NCBI GenBank assembly: GCA_020434465.1
Contig: JAGRAS010000043.1
Span: 1-9,376, forward strand
DNA length: 9,376 bases
Source: Bdellovibrionales bacterium
GTDB lineage: Bacteria; Bdellovibrionota; UBA2361; JAGRAS01
Reading direction: 5' to 3'
A program made the translations under genes and the position numbers. The notes under the pieces are model-generated. The model saw nothing but the letters and a program-made list of their open reading frames with translations, was not told the origin of the DNA and made no database searches. Each line of letters opens with the position of its first letter. Positions within the stretch are counted from its first letter, which is position 1. Shown here piece after piece: positions 6,410-9,376 of this stretch.

Positions 6410-7228
6410 ATGCCAGAATTACCTGAAGTTGAAACTGTTGCTCGTCAAATTAACAGAGCAGTCAAAGGGTCAACTATCAAATGCTTAGTAGCATATGACC
6501 ATAAATTGAATTTGCCAAAAAAAATTGTATTTAAAAAATCAAAAATTATTTCTGTTAGCCGAATTGGCAAACAAATAATTTTCTCTTTAAGTGGTACTCC
6601 TAATAAGTATAAAAATCTTGCTGTCCACTTAAGAATGTCAGGCAGACTTACTTTTTTAAATAAAAGTCAAAGAAATAATATTGATTCACCTAGTCATCAT
6701 ATTCGAGCAGATTTAGAACTTAATAATGGTTATTTAACTTTCATTGATCCAAGAAGATTTGGAACATTTAAATTTTCAAGTAGTATTGATACTTTTTTGC
6801 CAATTGGAATTGAGCCTTTATCCAAATCTTTCGACTCGAAAGTTTTAAAAAATTTACTTAAAAATTCTAAAACCCCAATTAAACCATGGCTACTTAAGCA
6901 AGACAAAGTTGTAGGCATTGGAAATATTTATGCATCAGAAATTTTGTTTAAAGCAAAGATTTCCCCGCTTAGACAAGCAGTCAGCTTGAGTTTAAAAGAA
7001 ATTCAGAGGCTTACAATTGCAATTCAGCTGATATTAAAAAAAGCGATTGAAAATTGCGGAACTACATTTTCAGACTTTCAAGATGCACATGGTGTAACTG
7101 GGTCTTATCAGAAGTTTTTAAAGGTTTATGATAGAGAGGCTCTCAAATGCAGATCTTGTTCTGCTAAAATTAAGCGAATAGTCCAAGCTCAAAGAAGTAC
7201 TTTTTATTGCCCTAAATGCCAGCGATAG
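6410..7228 (+). CDS. mutM: Formamidopyrimidine-DNA glycosylase (Fpg/MutM)
   Basis: This base-excision repair enzyme removes 8-oxoguanine and formamidopyrimidines from DNA and cuts the strand by beta,delta-elimination. The start is ATG at 6410 because the catalytic N-terminal proline must follow Met directly: the protein begins MPELPEVETVAR, with Pro2 and Glu3. A frame open from a TTG at 6368 would add 14 residues and destroy the active site. Further signatures are the lysine of RIGK (Lys54, matching the E. coli Lys57 loop), HLRMSGRL (73-80), DPRRFG (113-118) and the helix-two-turn-helix segment GIGNIYASEILF (from 169). The C-terminal zinc finger has Cys247, Cys250, Cys267 and Cys270, with the finger arginine Arg262. 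The length of 272 residues is typical. Plant- or Nei-type relatives are excluded by the PELPEVE start and the intact finger. It lies 48 bp after the 164-aa gene. Confidence 0.97.
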   Translation: MPELPEVETVARQINRAVKGSTIKCLVAYDHKLNLPKKIVFKKSKIISVSRIGKQIIFSLSGTPNKYKNLAVHLRMSGRLTFLNKSQRNNIDSPSHHIRADLELNNGYLTFIDPRRFGTFKFSSSIDTFLPIGIEPLSKSFDSKVLKNLLKNSKTPIKPWLLKQDKVVGIGNIYASEILFKAKISPLRQAVSLSLKEIQRLTIAIQLILKKAIENCGTTFSDFQDAHGVTGSYQKFLKVYDREALKCRSCSAKIKRIVQAQRSTFYCPKCQR

Positions 7229-7272
7229 TTTTGTAACTTGTATTTTACTGGATTTGCGAGTAACTTCCCCTC

Positions 7273-7758
7273 ATGGGAAAAGTAAAAAAGTTTTCTGGAC
7301 TGAGCATTAGAAAAATTACTGGTGGTAAAGATCCTCTTCGACTGGTTGAAGAGTTTATTTTGCGTAGAGGATTTGATCCTGAAGAATCAAAGCGCGATCT
7401 TGATGGTGATAATGCTCGTTGGATGCTTAAACTTGAAGATGATGAAGAACTAGAAATCTTAGTAGAAGGTTTAAAAAGACCCGCCGAAACTACCATCTAT
7501 ATGGGAGTAAACGTTACAACTGTTCCTGTTAGAAATAGTCATGAAGTATTAGCTGCGGCTTTAGAAATAGCAGACGGCCTTGTTGGGATTAAAGTTAGCT
7601 TAGTAGGTCATTATTTAGTTTTAAGTGCAACTTTAGGAGCTGCTGGGATTAGTGTTGAAGATTTAGATTATAATTTTAAGCTTATTACTGCACAACAGTC
7701 TTGGTTTAGAGAAGCTTTAACAGACGAACTTGGCTGGGAAAGTTATTCAGCCGAATAA
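7273..7758 (+). CDS. Small acidic protein, possibly YbjN or type III chaperone-like fold
   Basis: The 161-residue protein has no membrane segment or signal peptide. Its apparent pattern is an N-terminal helix (PLRLVEEFILRRG), several beta strands (about 45-80), a central helix (EVLAAALEIADG), two strands (VGIKVSLVGHYLVLSATL) and a C-terminal helix (VEDLDYNFKLITAQQSWF). This resembles the YbjN / type III secretion chaperone-like fold, in which small proteins often act as binding partners. That is a fold guess by eye, not a sequence match. The ATG at 7273 is fixed by an in-frame stop at 7261, and no ribosome site precedes it. It lies 44 bp after mutM and is probably last in that operon. Its final 16 bp overlap the convergent glycosyltransferase gene, and both proteins end in YSAE. 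Confidence 0.72.
   Translation: MGKVKKFSGLSIRKITGGKDPLRLVEEFILRRGFDPEESKRDLDGDNARWMLKLEDDEELEILVEGLKRPAETTIYMGVNVTTVPVRNSHEVLAAALEIADGLVGIKVSLVGHYLVLSATLGAAGISVEDLDYNFKLITAQQSWFREALTDELGWESYSAE
7743..7758. repeat. 16-bp near-palindrome forming the overlap of two convergent genes
   Basis: TTATTCAGCCGAATAA is symmetric at 14 of 16 positions and is exactly the overlap of the two genes. Read either way it ends a frame with Tyr-Ser-Ala-Glu and TAA (plus: TAT TCA GCC GAA TAA; minus: TAT TCG GCT GAA TAA). As RNA it could make a six-pair hairpin with a four-base loop on either transcript. No T-run follows, so it is not a classic terminator. Confidence 0.7.
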
Positions 7759-9038
7759 GCAATTTCTCTTGTATTTCTTCGATCACCCATTACTATAAAA
7801 AACCAAATAGGTAAAAACTCTGCTAACTTTAAGTAAATTGGTACATTTAAATTCATAATTTGAAAGTAGTAAGTGACTGGTAGAATAAGTGCTAGGTAAA
7901 TTAGAATAGGCAAATTTGTTAGGCAAAGAATTGGAGCAAACCAAAGTAAGTAGCTAGGATAAAATGTGCCATTCATTAATGCTAAGAGTAGAAGCCCTAG
8001 TATAGAAGCTTTTAGCCAGTTTTCTTGCCTTTTTCCAATAAAAATCAAAAACACACTATAAGAAACTAATAGCATAATTTTAAGTTGCTGCATACTAAAA
8101 TTTGTGCTTGTTGCCCAATCTAGTAAATAAATAGTTCCATCATTAAAGTGCAAGCTAAGTGTAAAATTTTTAAGATTTTTAAGATAAGCCCAATTGGAAT
8201 CTATTAGAGGCATATAAGACAGCACACAAATTATAACAAACAAAAAAGAAATCTGAAATTTTTCTTTTTTAGAAAATAAATTTGATTTGTATAGAAACAA
8301 CAACAAAGGAATAATAAAAATCGGATTAATTAAAAAACCAATTGATGAAAAGATACCAATTTTAATCCAGCGATTATCATCTATTTTAGCTATAGAGAAA
8401 TAAATCAAACTTAAAAAACATAGAATAAAAACAACTTCTAGTCTTCCAGATGCACCAGATTCTATTAATGCAACTGGTAAAACAGCATATATTAAGACGT
8501 TTCCAGCCTTTTTTCCGAGAATATTTAAAATTCTTAGTATGATTAAAATATTTGCAATGTCACAAGCGACTATGAATAGCTTCCAAGTGAAATCTGAAAT
8601 TGCTAGAATTGAAAATAGATAAAGTGCATAGGGCGAATAAATTGAATTTAGTCCTGGATTCTGAATTTTAAATAGATTTTTTGTATTAATTGCAAAAAAA
8701 CTCGCTTCATTTGGGGCATGAAGGTAAGGGTTAATACCATTTGCAATTAAACTTCCATCCCAGAGATAGCGCCAAATATCAGAGTTTAATATTGGTGGTG
8801 CAAAGCAAAGTATAATTCTAGCTGCAACAGCAGCTGCAATTAATACTAAAATTTTTGATTGGGAATTCTCGGCTCTAAATTTCCAAATTATAAACAAATA
8901 TAAAATGCAAAGGCTTGCGTAGGTACCTACAATTAATGTGATACTTGGAATTGCTCCAGCTTCAAGCATTGCTAAACAAAGAGTTACTAAACAAGTTAGT
9001 ACCAGCAAAATACTTGAACAGAAAATCGGTAGATTCAT
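7743..9038 (-). CDS. GT-C type membrane glycosyltransferase (GT87/mannosyltransferase-like)
   Basis: This polytopic membrane protein of 431 residues has about ten or more hydrophobic segments along its length. Near the N-terminus, between membrane segments, it carries the GT-C signature: Asp87, RYLWDG (90-95), GINPY (101-105) and IYSPYALYLF (133-142). A late GTFYPSYLLWFAPIL segment also fits the family. Such enzymes take a sugar from a polyprenyl-phosphate donor and transfer it on the outer face of the inner membrane to a lipid, glycan or protein. Donor and acceptor cannot be read from sequence. The start chosen is ATG at 9038; a TTG at 9047 would add three residues, and neither has a clear ribosome site. 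rlmH lies about 60 bp upstream on the same strand, suggesting co-transcription. The 3' end overlaps the convergent 161-aa gene by 16 bp. Confidence 0.8.
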   Translation of the reverse strand: MNLPIFCSSILLVLTCLVTLCLAMLEAGAIPSITLIVGTYASLCILYLFIIWKFRAENSQSKILVLIAAAVAARIILCFAPPILNSDIWRYLWDGSLIANGINPYLHAPNEASFFAINTKNLFKIQNPGLNSIYSPYALYLFSILAISDFTWKLFIVACDIANILIILRILNILGKKAGNVLIYAVLPVALIESGASGRLEVVFILCFLSLIYFSIAKIDDNRWIKIGIFSSIGFLINPIFIIPLLLFLYKSNLFSKKEKFQISFLFVIICVLSYMPLIDSNWAYLKNLKNFTLSLHFNDGTIYLLDWATSTNFSMQQLKIMLLVSYSVFLIFIGKRQENWLKASILGLLLLALMNGTFYPSYLLWFAPILCLTNLPILIYLALILPVTYYFQIMNLNVPIYLKLAEFLPIWFFIVMGDRRNTREIAYSAE

Positions 9039-9092
9039 AAGTATCAATTTTACACTTAGATTAAGCTTATGGATAGAAAATTTCTTATTCTG

Positions 9093-9110
9093 TTATCTCA
9101 TTTGTGATAA
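9093..9110. repeat. Imperfect palindrome over the rlmH stop codon
   Basis: TTATCTCATTTGTGATAA has 8-base arms with one mismatch and a two-base centre. It covers the rlmH stop. No T-run follows, so a terminator is unlikely; it may be chance. Confidence 0.2.
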
Positions 9111-9376
9111 TTAGTTCCTTTAAGAATTGAACGTGCTCGATAAATCTGTTCAACCAATAATATTCTCGCAATTTGATGGGGAAAAGTTAGTTTTGAGAGA
9201 GATAATGTAAGATCTGAATTTTTTAGAACTGAAGGATCCCATCCAGCTGCGCCACCAATTGCAAAGCATAAATGTGTGACACTTGATATTTGTTTTTGTT
9301 GAATAAATTCTGCTAGATCTTTAGAAGTAAATAATTTACCAGTTTCATCCAAAATTATTTTAAATGAATTCCCCGG
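9098..9376 (-). CDS. rlmH: 23S rRNA pseudouridine-1915 N3-methyltransferase RlmH, C-terminal part
   Basis: RlmH is a small SPOUT-fold enzyme that uses S-adenosylmethionine to methylate the pseudouridine at position 1915 of 23S rRNA, in helix 69 near the decoding centre. The frame stays open to the window edge: the 92 visible residues begin PGNSFKIILDETGK. They include the methyl-donor binding loop with IGGAAG, the knot segment SLSKLTFPHQIARILLVEQ and the hallmark ending YRARSILKGTNYHK. The family is about 155 residues, so roughly 60 N-terminal residues lie beyond position 9376. The gene is not truncated; a TTG at 9352 could be mistaken for a start but lies inside a conserved strand. It ends in TGA about 60 bp before the glycosyltransferase gene on the same strand. 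Confidence 0.95.
   Translation of the reverse strand, partial: PGNSFKIILDETGKLFTSKDLAEFIQQKQISSVTHLCFAIGGAAGWDPSVLKNSDLTLSLSKLTFPHQIARILLVEQIYRARSILKGTNYHK

Noticed and set aside
6730..7496. Minus-strand frames at 6730-6918 and 7245-7496
   Set aside because: The first is antisense to mutM. The second is Ser-rich and antisense to the Glu/Asp-rich 161-aa gene.
9098..9352. rlmH as a short 84-residue gene starting at a TTG at 9352
   Set aside because: The frame continues open to the window edge with family-like residues (KIILDETGK), so the gene is partial by window, not truncated.

Overview
The window is bacterial chromosome from an AT-rich, flagellated species that uses the standard bacterial code (TGA, TAA and TAG all serve as stops; TTG is used as a start at least once). 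The recognisable genes are housekeeping or motility genes: tRNA-Ser, tRNA-Arg, tadA, fliG, mutM and rlmH. Between them lie four unrecognised or only weakly recognised proteins. No mobile element, CRISPR array, rRNA or phage gene is visible. The lineage cannot be fixed from the sequence; large orphan proteins mixed with conserved genes suggest a poorly sampled group.

Layout. Positions 1-36 hold the 5' half of a tRNA-Ser gene on the minus strand, cut by the window edge. Divergent from it, a tRNA-Arg(ACG) gene (231-304) has a possible stable-RNA-type promoter and a structured leader. It is followed on the same strand by tadA (421-879), whose enzyme converts A34 of exactly this tRNA to inosine. 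An unrecognised 264-residue protein (1018-1812) follows and converges on fliG (1862-2860, minus). Upstream of fliG on the same strand is an 897-residue protein of unknown function (3016-5709).

A 157-bp divergent spacer with a promoter-like site and a dyad separates the 897-residue gene from a plus-strand group: an unknown 164-residue protein (5867-6361), mutM (6410-7228) and a small protein with a possible YbjN or secretion-chaperone-like fold (7273-7758). This last gene overlaps, tail to tail by 16 bp, a GT-C type membrane glycosyltransferase (7743-9038, minus). Upstream of that on the same strand is rlmH (9098-9376), whose N-terminal part lies beyond the window.

How they fit together. tRNA-Arg, tadA and rlmH all serve decoding: wobble inosine at A34, and methylation of a 23S rRNA pseudouridine in the ribosome's decoding region. 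MutM repairs oxidised guanine. FliG is the rotor protein of the flagellar motor and sits here without other recognisable flagellar genes. The most interesting points are the tRNA-Arg/tadA substrate-enzyme pairing with its unusual leader, a possible structure hiding the fliG ribosome binding site, the 16-bp near-palindrome that gives two convergent genes the same Tyr-Ser-Ala-Glu ending, and the 897-residue orphan. None of these amounts to a demonstrated new system.
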